The position numbers and the translations under genes were made by a program. From Vibrio celticus (GTDB lineage: Bacteria; Pseudomonadota; Gammaproteobacteria; Enterobacterales; Vibrionaceae), in assembly GCF_024347335.1 (NCBI RefSeq), contig NZ_AP025463.1, positions 434,001 through 498,000 of the forward strand: a stretch of DNA of 64,000 nt, given 5' to 3'. Every line of letters starts with the position of its first letter. The first letter of the stretch is position 1. The notes beneath the pieces were generated by a model. The model saw only the letters and a program-made list of their open reading frames with translations, was not told the origin of the DNA and searched no databases. This document shows, piece after piece, positions 8,495 to 17,785 of this stretch.

Positions 8495-8917
8495 TTAAAA
8501 ATATTGCGCCTCAAACCAACTTTCTAGAATAACAACTGCGGACTGATTATCCACATTGCCCTTGCTTAATGCCTTATAGCCGCCCATTTCAAAAAGGTCG
8601 GCCCTTGCTTCTGTGGTCGATAGTCTTTCATCATGTAGTTCAACATCGACACCAAAACGTCCTTTAAGACGGTTAGCGAACTTCTTCGCTCTGGGTGTAA
8701 TGCTTGCTAGATCTTTACCGTGAAGGTCGGTAGGAAGGCCGACTACAATCAAGTTCGGTTGCCACTCCTTTATTTGCTTTTCGATATCGTCCCAATTTGG
8801 GATACCATCTTTAGCTTTAAAAGCTTTTAGAGGACTTGCGGTGCCCGTGATTTCTTGTCCTATCGCACTGCCGATACTTTTTGTACCGTAGTCAAATGCC
8901 ATAATTGTTCGTGACAT
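8495..8917 (-). CDS. yqgF: YqgF/RuvX RNase H-fold protein (pre-16S rRNA nuclease or putative resolvase)
   Basis: 140-aa member of the YqgF family, implicated in 16S rRNA 5'-end maturation and first predicted as a Holliday junction resolvase. The RNase H-fold catalytic acids are visible: D9 in MAFDYGTKSIG, the E in HDERLSTTEA near residue 98, and D in the C-terminal DNQSAVVILESW. Downstream of yqgE, 60 bp apart, the usual yqgE-yqgF pairing. Confidence 0.94.
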   Translation of the reverse strand: MSRTIMAFDYGTKSIGSAIGQEITGTASPLKAFKAKDGIPNWDDIEKQIKEWQPNLIVVGLPTDLHGKDLASITPRAKKFANRLKGRFGVDVELHDERLSTTEARADLFEMGGYKALSKGNVDNQSAVVILESWFEAQYF

Positions 8918-8977
8918 GGGGTTTCCAAATTTATCTGTGTTTGAGAGTGTCTGTTTATTTTATTTAGCTGATTTGAG

Positions 8978-9541
8978 CTAGGCGTGACCAGCGTCTGCTG
9001 AAAGCTGAGCGGCATTAATGCCTAACATCTGCACGGCGACTTTCCAGCGGTCAGAAATCGGTGTATCGAAGATGACCTTCGGGTCGGCTTCAACGGTTAA
9101 CCACGAGTTCTCGGTCAGTTCGGTTTCCAGTTGTCCCGGTTCCCATCCTGCATACCCAAGTGCGACTAAATAATTCATCGGCTCATCTTCTGTGCCCAAC
9201 ACCATCAAGATATCTTTTGAGGTTGTCACCGAGATTTGATCTGTCATGTTGATGCTGGATTGATAGCTGCCTTTAGGTTTGTGCAAAATAAACCCACGAT
9301 CTTCTGCGACCGGTCCACCGTTCAATACTGGCTTATCAAGACTTGCTTGGTTGGATTTCGGCTGCTCAGAATCAACCTCAACTTGTTTAAGCATGCTGCC
9401 GACAGTGACATCGATAGGGGCGTTGATCATTAAGCCCATCGCTCCTTCGTCGTTGTGCTCACAAAGGTAAATTACCGAATTTTGAAAGTAAGGGTCTTTC
9501 ATTCCGGGCATAGCAACCAGAAAGTGGTTCGTTAAATTCAT
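8978..9541 (-). CDS. yqgE: YqgE/AlgH family protein
   Basis: 187-aa cytoplasmic protein of the UPF0301/AlgH family. The conserved N-terminus NHFLVAMPGMKDPYFQNSVI and the following CEHNDEGAMGLMINAP are clear. In Pseudomonas AlgH affects alginate expression, but the molecular function is unknown. It is upstream of yqgF on the same strand and separated from gshB by a terminator, so it likely has its own promoter in the 104-bp gap. Confidence 0.94.
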   Translation of the reverse strand: MNLTNHFLVAMPGMKDPYFQNSVIYLCEHNDEGAMGLMINAPIDVTVGSMLKQVEVDSEQPKSNQASLDKPVLNGGPVAEDRGFILHKPKGSYQSSINMTDQISVTTSKDILMVLGTEDEPMNYLVALGYAGWEPGQLETELTENSWLTVEADPKVIFDTPISDRWKVAVQMLGINAAQLSADAGHA

Positions 9542-9572
9542 AGAGCCTCCTGCCAGTGTGTTCCCAGTAAAG

Positions 9573-9597
9573 GAAAAAGAGCGGCGTGAAGCCGCTC
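9573..9597 (-). terminator. Terminator downstream of gshB
   Basis: On the minus strand GAGCGGC-TTCAC-GCCGCTC is followed by TTTTTCC. The 7-bp GC-rich stem lies 49 bp beyond the gshB stop and separates rsmE-gshB from yqgE-yqgF. Confidence 0.85.
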
Positions 9598-9645
9598 ATT
9601 GATTCTGTGCCGTTTGCGAATAGCTAAGGCTTTCTTTAGTTTAGG

Positions 9646-10596
9646 CTATTTAGCCTTAACGCGACGCTCGACTGCGTCCATTAATTTACCTGTTACCGAA
9701 ATATCAAAAGCAGCTTCAATTTCACGGATACAAGTAGGGCTAGTTACGTTAATTTCTGTCAGCTTGTCACCGATAACGTCAAGTCCTACAAAGATTAAGC
9801 CTTTTTCTTTTAGTGAAGGAGCCACTGCTCGTGCGATAGCCCAATCTGTTTCACTTAACGGACGAGCTTCACCCGTACCGCCGGCTGCTAGGTTACCGCG
9901 TGTTTCCCCTTTAGCAGGAATACGAGCTAGGCAGTAAGGCATTGGCTCACCGTCAACCACAAGAATACGCTTGTCACCATTGCTGATGTCAGGAACAAAA
10001 GTCTGTGCCATTGCGTAGTTTTGACCGTGGTTAGTTAAAGTCTCAATGATCACTGATACGTTTGGATCGCCTTCTTTCACTCGGAAGATAGACGCGCCGC
10101 CCATACCATCAAGTGGTTTTAGAATCACGTCACCGTGTTCTTCTCGGAACGCTTTAATTTTTTCAGCTTTACGAGTCACGATGGTGGTCGGTGTCAGTTC
10201 TGGGAACCAAGCCGTGAACAACTTCTCGTTACAGTCGCGAAGGCTTTGCGGTTTGTTTACGATCAGTGCGCCGTTCTCTTCAGCACGCTCAAGAATGTAA
10301 GTTGCGTAGATGTATTCTGTATCAAACGGAGGATCTTTACGCATCAGTACAGCATCTAAATCAGATAGCGCGATTGTCTGTTCTGACTTGAATTCGTACC
10401 AACCGTTTGGATCTTCTTTTAGTTCTACAACCTTAGTGTCAGCAATGGCTGCGCCTTGATCTAAGTGTAGATCATCCATTTCCATGTAATGGATTTCGTA
10501 ACCACGACGCTGAGCTTCAAGCATCATGGCAAAGCTAGAGTCTTTTTTGATGTTAATGGATGAAATTGGATCCATTACGATGCCAAGTTTGATCAT
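9646..10596 (-). CDS. gshB: Glutathione synthetase
   Basis: ATP-grasp ligase that joins gamma-glutamylcysteine to glycine, the second step of glutathione synthesis. 316 aa, the usual length. Recognisable parts: N-terminal MDPISSINIKKDSSFAM, RKDPPFDTEYIYATYILE near residue 86, the ATP-grasp segment DVILKPLDGMGGASIF, and the late metal-binding region ITEINVTSPTC-like (here LTEINVTSPTCIREIE). GGAGAG precedes the ATG. Its start lies 9 bases after the rsmE stop, so the two are cotranscribed. Confidence 0.97.
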   Translation of the reverse strand: MIKLGIVMDPISSINIKKDSSFAMMLEAQRRGYEIHYMEMDDLHLDQGAAIADTKVVELKEDPNGWYEFKSEQTIALSDLDAVLMRKDPPFDTEYIYATYILERAEENGALIVNKPQSLRDCNEKLFTAWFPELTPTTIVTRKAEKIKAFREEHGDVILKPLDGMGGASIFRVKEGDPNVSVIIETLTNHGQNYAMAQTFVPDISNGDKRILVVDGEPMPYCLARIPAKGETRGNLAAGGTGEARPLSETDWAIARAVAPSLKEKGLIFVGLDVIGDKLTEINVTSPTCIREIEAAFDISVTGKLMDAVERRVKAK

Positions 10597-10605
10597 TTTT
10601 CTCTC

Positions 10606-11337
10606 CTAGCCTAGATCGCCAAAACGAACTTGTAAGGCAGTAATTGCGGTTAGAGCTGCTGTCTCAGTACGAAGTACACGTGGGCCGAGTAGCGTCTCTT
10701 CAAATTTGTATTGTTCAGTCATGCCGATTTCTTCAGCTGACAAGCCACCTTCAGGACCAATCAATAGGCGCACCTTGCTGATAGGTTCTGGAAGGGTGTT
10801 AATTGAGTACTTTGCGCGAGGGTGTAGGTTTAGCTTTAGTGCTTCGCTTGGTTCGCTACACCACTCTTCAAGCTGCATAATTGGACGAATGACTGGAACC
10901 GTATTGCGGCCACACTGTTCACACGCCGCGATAGCAATCTTTTGCCACTGTGCGAGTTTTTTCTCGAAGCGTTTTGTATCAAGCTTAACGCCACAGCGCT
11001 CTGAAATTAGAGGGGTAATGGTGTTCACACCAAGCTCAACCGATTTCTGAATCGTGAACTCCATTTTGTCACCACGTGAAATCACTTGGCCTAAATGTAA
11101 GTCTAACGGAGATTCGCTGCTGCGTTCGATGCGTTCAGAAACATTAACGGTGACATTTTTCTTTGATACTTCAGCTATCGTCGCAGGGAATTCAGCGCCA
11201 CTGCCATCAAATAGAAGAACATCTTGGCCTTCTTTCATGCGAAGGACACGACCAACATGACCCGCGGCATCTTCGCCTAAAGCGAGTGAACCTAACTGAT
11301 GAATGCGTTCTGGGTGATGGATACGAGGGATTCTCAT
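10606..11337 (-). CDS. rsmE: 16S rRNA m3U1498 methyltransferase RsmE
   Basis: SPOUT-class methyltransferase that N3-methylates U1498 of 16S rRNA on the 30S subunit. The 243-aa protein has an N-terminal PUA-like RNA-binding domain (about 1-70) and a C-terminal knotted SAM-binding domain with LLIGPEGGLSAEEI near 190 and LGPRVLRTETAALTAI near 215, the two signature motifs. Upstream of gshB, the same order as in E. coli (endA-rsmE-gshB-yqgE-yqgF). Confidence 0.96.
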   Translation of the reverse strand: MRIPRIHHPERIHQLGSLALGEDAAGHVGRVLRMKEGQDVLLFDGSGAEFPATIAEVSKKNVTVNVSERIERSSESPLDLHLGQVISRGDKMEFTIQKSVELGVNTITPLISERCGVKLDTKRFEKKLAQWQKIAIAACEQCGRNTVPVIRPIMQLEEWCSEPSEALKLNLHPRAKYSINTLPEPISKVRLLIGPEGGLSAEEIGMTEQYKFEETLLGPRVLRTETAALTAITALQVRFGDLG

Positions 11338-11421
11338 GCTGGTAAACCTATAAATATGTTCATTTGGGTATTTTGTCTCTGCCTAACATGGATGCTTTTA
11401 GTTGAAAAAACAAGGGTAGAG

Positions 11422-11453
11422 CAAGAGTTTCAGGGGCAATTCTGAAACTCTTG
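11422..11453. terminator. Perfect 12-bp inverted repeat between endA and rsmE
   Basis: CAAGAGTTTCAG (11422-11433) and CTGAAACTCTTG (11442-11453) are exact complements around an 8-nt loop, 38 bp past the endA stop on the minus strand. A T6 run occurs on the minus strand about 14 bases after the stem, too far for a standard terminator. It may be a terminator, a 3'-end stabilising hairpin or a protein site. Confidence 0.45.
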
Positions 11454-11490
11454 TTTGAGATAGTTAGGAATGTTGATTGTACGAGCGACG

Positions 11491-12222
11491 TTATTGACAA
11501 GCAGGGTAAACAAATGGGTTGTGATTGCCTTGGATGGCATAGATTCGCTCATCACGAGTACATTCCCACTTGTCGACAGGAAATTGCTTGTTCCACGCCA
11601 TCATTAGGTTGGTTTGTTGCTTAGATAGTTTGAAACCATACTCTTGGCTCATGTAAAGGTAAGTACGTGCGATAGAGCCTTTTGCTCTGTCTGGCGGCAT
11701 AACTTTACGCTGCTTGAAGTTGACCTGCATTTCACACTGACCATAGCTCACACCATCCATGCCATTCCACTGACTAAAGTTGTAGTTGGAGCGATCACCG
11801 TTAACCTCGCCAATGGCCGGAGTTAGGTTGTGAAGGTCGGCTTCCATGGATTTGAATATTTTGTCATTGCGAGTGCAGTTCTTGCGCCCACCATCTTGCC
11901 AACACTGACGCTGGTGGCCAAATTGCCAAGCTGGAACCACGTGTTCCCACTCAATTCGACTCGCCCGCTTTTGTTGTTTTCGGACTTGATAGCCACAGCC
12001 ATCAAGGTCGGGAATGCCTTTCTTTTTGTCCTTCCATGTAATGTCACAGCCGCAATAAAATGAAGTCGGATGGTCGAGGTAAATCTTCACCGCTTCTCTT
12101 TTTGCTTTGGAAAATGAGCTCGGTGGTGCGGCGAGAACGCTTTGGGTTACCAGTAGGCCAAATACTATTGTTAAGTAAAAAAATACAGGTAGGCCAAATG
12201 CTTTGAAGGTGAGTTTTTGCAT
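11491..12222 (-). CDS. endA: Secreted/periplasmic endonuclease I (EndA, Vvn/Dns type)
   Basis: Non-specific nuclease that degrades DNA and RNA outside the cytoplasm; the Vibrio orthologues (Vvn, Dns) limit natural transformation and feed on extracellular DNA. 243 aa with a hydrophobic signal peptide over about residues 9-32, ending VLAAP. The beta-beta-alpha-metal site is visible in RIEWEHVVPAWQFG (general-base His) and MEADLHNLTPAIGEVNGDRSN (metal-binding Asn). Eight cysteines in the mature part fit the four disulfides of Vvn. Being oxidised and exported explains its inactivity in the cytoplasm. Confidence 0.96.
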   Translation of the reverse strand: MQKLTFKAFGLPVFFYLTIVFGLLVTQSVLAAPPSSFSKAKREAVKIYLDHPTSFYCGCDITWKDKKKGIPDLDGCGYQVRKQQKRASRIEWEHVVPAWQFGHQRQCWQDGGRKNCTRNDKIFKSMEADLHNLTPAIGEVNGDRSNYNFSQWNGMDGVSYGQCEMQVNFKQRKVMPPDRAKGSIARTYLYMSQEYGFKLSKQQTNLMMAWNKQFPVDKWECTRDERIYAIQGNHNPFVYPACQ

Positions 12223-12318
12223 AGAAAAAGACTGATAAAAGTATGATAAACATCAGTCTAGCACTCAAATGTTAGATCTCTCTATTAGATTTGTTCTACC
12301 GAGTAAATCAACCTGTCA

Positions 12319-12817
12319 CTAGCTTAGTTGAATTCCCGTGAAAGCTAAGGTTTGCTGGCACAATTGGCAGCGGTAGGTCGATTGATTCCGAAGTACTTTG
12401 TTGTGTCGTCTGATTGATAATGGGTAAGTGGTGCACTCACATCGATATTCAAAGGTTTTCCCTTGAACTGACGCGATTTCAAAGCTGTGAGTTGTTCTGG
12501 CTGGCACGTTGAATACTTTTTCCATCACGTATTTCCACTCGTTTCCGTGAGGTCTAACACGTCCGAAAACCTGATGCGTGATCAGGTGTGCGAGTTCATG
12601 CGGCACAACTTCGTTGATGAAGGCGTCTTCATTCTCAGCGAATAGTACGTGATTGAGCTTAATTTCGTTGAGCTGAAGGTAGGCCTTTCCCGCCGCTTTG
12701 CCTCTTAACTTGAAGGTGATAATTGGGTGAGGGAATTCACGAGAGAAATGTTGATTTGCGATAGCTAGGCACTCGGCCAATTTCTTATTTGCTCGATGTT
12801 GTTGCGGGGTGTAAGAC
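12319..12817 (-). CDS. sprT: SprT family zinc metalloprotein
   Basis: SprT-like protein with a zinc-metallopeptidase site HELAH near residue 76, a third ligand region downstream, and a C-terminal zinc-ribbon-like CEC...CQLC arrangement. The bacterial role is poorly known; eukaryotic Spartan relatives cleave DNA-protein crosslinks. The coding frame begins at a TTG whose first base on the minus strand is 12819: an in-frame TAA lies 3 codons upstream and GGAG sits 10 bases before it, so no ATG is available. It is about 165 aa, like E. coli SprT, and lies upstream of endA in conserved order. Confidence 0.92.
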
Positions 12818-12834
12818 AAACGTTGTTAACTCCA

Positions 12835-12866
12835 AATAAAAGGCCTCAGCGTTTAAGCTAAGGCCT
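12835..12866 (-). terminator. Terminator of the DUF2189 gene
   Basis: On the minus strand AGGCCTTAGC and GCTGAGGCCT form a stem with one mismatch around a short loop, followed by TTTTATTT. It lies just after the stop at 12900 and before sprT. Confidence 0.75.
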
Positions 12867-12899
12867 CATCATAACATTGCTCGTTAATATGGCGATTAT

Positions 12900-13697
12900 T
12901 TATAGATGGTGATTCTTCTTGATGATCTCGTGATAAGCATGCCATGTACCATAGCCAAGTAGTGGCATGGTGACGATCATTCCTATGCCGTAGGTAGCAA
13001 ACCCCACCAGAATACCGGCACAAATAATACTCGCCCATACCACCATCGCAGGGATGTTCGATTTCACGGCATTAAAGCTAGTGAAAATCGCACTCATCAC
13101 ATCGACGCGTCTCTCCATCATTAACGGAATTGAAAATGCTGAGATGCTAAATATGAGGCTTGCGATAACAAAACCAATCACAGAACCCGTAATTAAGAAG
13201 GGAGCGAACTCAGCCAGTGGTGCGCCTTGCACTGAAGGGTAGAGCGCGTGCAATAACGCAGCGATACGCATCCAGAATATCATCACAACCATCAATACGA
13301 TCGCAAAAGCCCATTGGTGGGTTGAGTTACGAGTGATGGCTTTCATCGAATGCAGCAGACTGGCGTTGTGGCCTTTTTCTCTTTCCCAAGCTGCGTCATA
13401 TAAGCCTAAGGCAAGAAACGGCCCTATTAGCATGTACACGATCAGGCTTGGCATCACGACCAAGTGTGTTCCTTGCCATTGGACAAGCTGAACAATGGCA
13501 ATTGCCGCTCCCATGAAGCACAAACCGTAGAATGCGCTGATTAATGGCATTCTTACCAAGTCATGCAGAGCAAGCGACAACCAATGAAAGGGTGCGGAAA
13601 TACTGATTTGGTTACAAGGAATGGTGCGAGCGTAATCCTTATCGCTGACCTTGTGTTTTTTATCGTTCAGTTCGGATGGGTGCGCGGTACGAGGCAT
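12900..13697 (-). CDS. DUF2189 multi-span membrane protein
   Basis: 265-aa inner-membrane protein with about six hydrophobic segments between residues 50 and 255. It matches the DUF2189 family, sometimes annotated as 'putative integral membrane protein' and found near respiratory or copper genes in other bacteria, but no function is established. The soluble N-terminal 35 residues are charged. AGGGGGA precedes the ATG. It has its own terminator and is probably monocistronic. This gene does not occur here in E. coli, where galP separates sprT from metK. Confidence 0.8.
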   Translation of the reverse strand: MPRTAHPSELNDKKHKVSDKDYARTIPCNQISISAPFHWLSLALHDLVRMPLISAFYGLCFMGAAIAIVQLVQWQGTHLVVMPSLIVYMLIGPFLALGLYDAAWEREKGHNASLLHSMKAITRNSTHQWAFAIVLMVVMIFWMRIAALLHALYPSVQGAPLAEFAPFLITGSVIGFVIASLIFSISAFSIPLMMERRVDVMSAIFTSFNAVKSNIPAMVVWASIICAGILVGFATYGIGMIVTMPLLGYGTWHAYHEIIKKNHHL

Positions 13698-14004
13698 AGA
13701 TCCCCCTAGTTAAATAACGTCCTAGTTATAATTCCATAAGGCTCATCGATGTGGCTTGTGTGAGAGTTATGGGGTTGAGCTAAATTGCTCTTTGTCATCC
13801 CAGTTTTTGTTCTAGCGTGCATTTAACGAACGTTATCAGACTGAATTAATTTAAGTTAAATGTGAGCTTGATCGCTTAGGAGTTACCTTAACTATTGTCA
13901 GTAGTGTTAGAAAACACAAATTATCAGCGGCTTTTTATACTAAGTGGTTAACGGTAAAGAAGGGCGTTATATAAGAGAATGGCGAGTGAAAGTAAGGTAA
14001 GTAC
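13698..14004. other. Non-coding stretch between metK and the DUF2189 gene
   Basis: About 300 bp without a convincing reading frame. It should hold the DUF2189 promoter (minus strand). A GTCATCCC near 13795 resembles the first bases of the palindromic element described elsewhere in this window, but no second arm follows. I see no RNA gene here. Confidence 0.5.
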
Positions 14005-14040
14005 ATAAAAATAAAGCCCTTACTAAGAAGTAAGGGCTTT
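14005..14040 (-). terminator. metK terminator
   Basis: On the minus strand AAAGCCCTTACT and AGTAAGGGCTTT form a perfect 12-bp stem with a 4-nt loop, followed by ATTTTTATG, 26 bp past the metK stop. Confidence 0.9.
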
Positions 14041-14065
14041 AAAGAAACAAATCGCAGTGGCTAAA

Positions 14066-15220
14066 TTATTTTAGGCCAGCGAAGTCCGCAAGGATTGCTG
14101 CTTTGTCAGTCGCTTCCCAAGGGAACTCTTCACGACCGAAGTGGCCGTATGCAGCAGTCTGCTTGTAGATAGGCTGAAGAAGGTTCAACATCTCTTGAAG
14201 ACCGTATGGACGTAGGTCGAAGTTTTGACGAACTGCTTCAATGATAATTTCGTGAGCTACTTTTTCAGTACCAAACGTTTCAACCATGATAGATGTTGGA
14301 TCAGCAACACCGATAGCGTAAGACAGTTGAATCTCACAGCGGTCAGCCATGCCAGCAGCAACGATGTTTTTCGCAACGTAACGAGCCGCATAAGCTGCAG
14401 AACGGTCTACTTTTGATGGATCTTTACCAGAGAATGCACCGCCGCCGTGACGAGCTGCGCCGCCGTAGGTATCAACGATGATCTTACGACCTGTTAGACC
14501 ACAGTCACCCATTGGGCCGCCGATTACGAAACGGCCTGTTGGGTTGATGAAGAAGTTAGTGTCTTTGTTGATCCACTCAGCAGGAAGTACTGGCTTGATG
14601 ATCTCTTCCATTACTGCTTCACGTAGGTCAGGTGTTGTTACTGAGTCGCAGTGTTGAGTCGAAAGAACAACAGCGTCGATACCAACGATCTTACCTTGGT
14701 CGTATTGGAACGTAACTTGAGATTTCGCATCTGGGCGAAGGAAGTCAAGTTTACCGCTCTTACGTACTTCAGCTTGCTTTTTAACAAGAAGGTGAGAGTA
14801 AGTAATTGGAGCCGGCATTAGGATTGGTGTTTCGTTAGTCGCGTAACCAAACATGATACCTTGGTCGCCTGCGCCTTGCTCTTTAGGATCTTCTTTATCA
14901 ACACCTTGGTTGATGTCTGGAGATTGCTTACCAATTGTGTTTAGAACAGCACAAGAGTCAGCGTCAAAGCCCATATCAGAATGAACGTAACCAATTTCAC
15001 GTACTGTTTCACGAGTGATTTCTTCGATATCAACCCATGCAGACGTTGTTACTTCACCGCCAACCATAACCATGCCGGTTTTAACGTAAGTCTCACAAGC
15101 AACACGTGCTTTTGGATCTTGTTCCAAGATGGCATCAAGAACAGCATCAGAGATTTGGTCTGCAATTTTATCTGGATGGCCTTCTGAAACAGATTCAGAA
15201 GTGAATAGGTGCTTAGCCAT
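14066..15220 (-). CDS. metK: S-adenosylmethionine synthetase
   Basis: Makes S-adenosylmethionine from methionine and ATP. 384 aa from the ATG at 15220, matching E. coli MetK; GGAGCTCTC precedes it. A longer frame to 15286 adds 22 unrelated residues and is rejected. Signature motifs: SEGHPDKIADQISD (ATP/Mg site) near residue 11, GAGDQGIMFGYATNE (methionine loop) near 117, and GGGAFSGKDPSKVDRSAAYA near 260. Its promoter region carries a MetJ-type operator, so repression by MetJ-SAM is likely. Confidence 0.97.
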   Translation of the reverse strand: MAKHLFTSESVSEGHPDKIADQISDAVLDAILEQDPKARVACETYVKTGMVMVGGEVTTSAWVDIEEITRETVREIGYVHSDMGFDADSCAVLNTIGKQSPDINQGVDKEDPKEQGAGDQGIMFGYATNETPILMPAPITYSHLLVKKQAEVRKSGKLDFLRPDAKSQVTFQYDQGKIVGIDAVVLSTQHCDSVTTPDLREAVMEEIIKPVLPAEWINKDTNFFINPTGRFVIGGPMGDCGLTGRKIIVDTYGGAARHGGGAFSGKDPSKVDRSAAYAARYVAKNIVAAGMADRCEIQLSYAIGVADPTSIMVETFGTEKVAHEIIIEAVRQNFDLRPYGLQEMLNLLQPIYKQTAAYGHFGREEFPWEATDKAAILADFAGLK

Positions 15221-15313
15221 GAGAGCTCCACTTTTAGTTTTTGGTATAAATAGTTTATGGCGTCGCAAGCTAGGAAGCGCCGCCATTAAATACAGTATAT
15301 TTTGTAGGTGTTT

Positions 15314-15329
15314 CTACATCTAGACGGCT
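15314..15329. promoter_or_regulatory. Probable MetJ operator (two met boxes) upstream of metK
   Basis: CTACATCT and AGACGGCT are adjacent 8-mers that match the met-box consensus AGACGTCT at 5/8 and 7/8 positions. They overlap the likely -35 region of a minus-strand promoter whose -10 is TATACT (reverse complement at about 15293-15298). Seen in sequence; repression by MetJ is inferred from the known operator. Confidence 0.5.
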
Positions 15330-15577
15330 ATTCTAAATTCCAGCGGTCGAATTACAAGCTCTTTTTTATGATATGTCATAACTAATCGTTTGCGTATGGA
15401 TTGAGATAAGCCACTGCCAAGTGATGTAAATGTTCGAAAATTGCGAAAAATGACCGTTAAAATGCCAGTAAAACGTTTGCAGTCGCAATAGTCGTTTGAG
15501 AGAATACCCGCGCTAATAAAAATGAAAACTTTAGCAATTATCTCTTTTTTAAATCGCTTATGTACTCAGGAGCAGAC
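15330..15577. other. Non-coding divergent region between metK and tkt
   Basis: The whole metK-tkt gap is 357 bp. Beyond the MetJ-type site it is AT-rich and should carry the tkt promoter. I see no RNA gene and no riboswitch-like fold. Confidence 0.5.
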
Positions 15578-17572
15578 ATGCCTTCTCGTAAAGATCTAGC
15601 CAATGCAATCCGCGCACTTAGCATGGACGGTGTTCAACAAGCAAATTCAGGCCACCCAGGCGCACCTATGGGTATGGCTGACATCGCTGAAGTTCTTTGG
15701 CGTGGCCACTTGAACCACAACCCTGCAAACCCAGAGTGGGCTGACCGTGACCGTTTTATCTTGTCTAACGGCCATGGTTCAATGTTGATTTACTCTCTGC
15801 TTCACCTTGCAGGTTACGAGCTTTCAATTGAAGACCTGAAAAACTTCCGTCAACTGCACTCTAAGACTCCAGGTCACCCAGAGTACGGTTACGCTCCTGG
15901 TATCGAGACAACGACTGGTCCTCTAGGTCAAGGCATCACTAACGCTGTTGGTATGGCAATGGCTGAGAAAGCGCTTGCTGCTCAATTCAACAAAGAAGGC
16001 CACGACATCGTAGACCACTACACTTATGCATTCATGGGTGATGGCTGTCTGATGGAAGGTATCTCACACGAAGCATGTTCTCTAGCAGGTACGCTTGGTC
16101 TTGGTAAGCTGGTTGCTTTCTGGGATGACAACGGTATCTCTATCGATGGTGAAGTGGAAGGTTGGTTCTCTGACGATACACCTAAGCGTTTTGAAGCTTA
16201 CGGCTGGCATGTAATCCCAGCGGTAGATGGTCACGACTCTGACGCTATCAATGCAGCGATTGAAGCGGCTAAAGCAGACCCTCGTCCAACTCTTATCTGT
16301 ACTAAAACTATCATCGGTTTTGGTTCTCCAAACAAAGCAGGTACGCACGACTGTCACGGTGCTCCACTAGGCGCTGATGAAATCACAGCAACTAAAGCTG
16401 CACTGGGTTGGGAACACGGTCCTTTCGAAATCCCAGCGGATATCGCAGCTGAGTGGAATGCAAAAGAAGCAGGCGCAGCGAAAGAAGCAGCGTGGAATGC
16501 TAAATTTGACGCATACGCAGCGGCTTACCCTGAGCTAGCAGCAGAATTCAAACGTCGTACTAACGGCGAGCTTCCTGCTGAGTGGGAAGAGAAAGCAAAC
16601 GCAATCATTGCTGATCTTCAAGCTAACCCAGCAAACATCGCTTCACGTAAAGCATCTCAAAACGCACTAGAAGCGTTTGGTCAAATGCTTCCAGAATTCA
16701 TGGGCGGCTCTGCTGACCTTGCGCCTTCTAACCTAACTATGTGGTCTGGTTCTAAGTCTCTTGAAGCAACTGACTTCACTGGTAACTACATCCACTACGG
16801 TGTACGTGAATTCGGTATGACGGCTATCATGAACGGTATCGCTCTGCACGGTGGTTTCGTACCATACGGCGCAACGTTCCTAATGTTCATGGAATACGCG
16901 CGTAACGCAATGCGTATGGCTGCTCTAATGAAAGTTCAGAACATCCAAGTTTACACGCACGACTCTATCGGCCTAGGCGAAGATGGTCCTACTCACCAAC
17001 CGGTTGAGCAGATCGCTTCTCTACGTTTAACTCCAAACATGAGCACATGGCGCCCATGTGACCAAGTTGAATCAGCAGTTGCTTGGAAACTGGCTATTGA
17101 GCGTAAAGATGGTCCTTCATCTTTAATTTTCTCTCGTCAAAACCTTGCACAACAAGATCGTAACGCTGAGCAAGTAGCTAACATCGCTAAGGGTGGTTAC
17201 ATCCTGAAAGATTGTGCTGGTAAGCCAGAGCTAATCATCATTGCAACTGGTTCTGAAGTTGAGCTTGCAGTTGAAGCTGCTGCACAACTAACCGCTGAAG
17301 GTAAAGCAGTACGCGTAGTATCTATGCCTGCAACTGACGCGTTCGACAAGCAAGATGCTGAATACCGTGAGTCTGTACTTCCATCTGACGTAACTGCACG
17401 TATCGCAGTAGAAGCTGGCATTGCTGACTTCTGGTACAAGTACGTTGGTTTTGGTGGCAAGATCATCGGTATGACAACGTTCGGCGAATCTGCACCAGCA
17501 GGCGAACTATTCAAGATGTTCGGCTTTACGACTGAAAACGTAGTAAACACCGCGAAAGAGCTTCTTGCTTAA
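15578..17572 (+). CDS. tkt: Transketolase
   Basis: Thiamine-diphosphate enzyme of the non-oxidative pentose phosphate pathway, moving two-carbon units between ketoses and aldoses. 664 aa from the ATG at 15578, which has AGGAG 6 bases upstream; an earlier in-frame ATG at 15560 lacks a site. Seen: N-terminal GHPGAPMGMADIAEVLW, TPGHPEYG, the ThDP motif GDGCLMEGISHEA to DDNGISIDG near residues 154-190, and the C-terminal pyrimidine-binding region with THDSIGLGEDGPTHQP near residue 470. Heavy use of preferred codons indicates strong expression. E. coli tktA/tktB assignment is not possible here. Confidence 0.97.
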   Translation: MPSRKDLANAIRALSMDGVQQANSGHPGAPMGMADIAEVLWRGHLNHNPANPEWADRDRFILSNGHGSMLIYSLLHLAGYELSIEDLKNFRQLHSKTPGHPEYGYAPGIETTTGPLGQGITNAVGMAMAEKALAAQFNKEGHDIVDHYTYAFMGDGCLMEGISHEACSLAGTLGLGKLVAFWDDNGISIDGEVEGWFSDDTPKRFEAYGWHVIPAVDGHDSDAINAAIEAAKADPRPTLICTKTIIGFGSPNKAGTHDCHGAPLGADEITATKAALGWEHGPFEIPADIAAEWNAKEAGAAKEAAWNAKFDAYAAAYPELAAEFKRRTNGELPAEWEEKANAIIADLQANPANIASRKASQNALEAFGQMLPEFMGGSADLAPSNLTMWSGSKSLEATDFTGNYIHYGVREFGMTAIMNGIALHGGFVPYGATFLMFMEYARNAMRMAALMKVQNIQVYTHDSIGLGEDGPTHQPVEQIASLRLTPNMSTWRPCDQVESAVAWKLAIERKDGPSSLIFSRQNLAQQDRNAEQVANIAKGGYILKDCAGKPELIIIATGSEVELAVEAAAQLTAEGKAVRVVSMPATDAFDKQDAEYRESVLPSDVTARIAVEAGIADFWYKYVGFGGKIIGMTTFGESAPAGELFKMFGFTTENVVNTAKELLA

Positions 17573-17610
17573 TCATTGATTGCTAGCTTAGTGCTAACAA
17601 TGAAATGAAT

Positions 17611-17640
17611 AAAAAAACCGAGCGCCGAGCTCGGTTTTTT
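17611..17640 (+). terminator. tkt terminator
   Basis: AACCGAGC-GCCGA-GCTCGGTT is an 8-bp stem followed by a T-run; an A-run precedes it, so it could also act in the other direction. Confidence 0.9.
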
Positions 17641-17785
17641 GTCTCTGGGATTTGTTTCTCCTAGACTCATCTCTATAAGCAACAGATCAATCTGTCATGA
17701 ACAAGCTGAGTTATTCAAGTAATGCCTTTTGGGTAGGATTCAGTTATCATCTGTTGCACGAAATTTTGGTTAGATGTACGGAACT

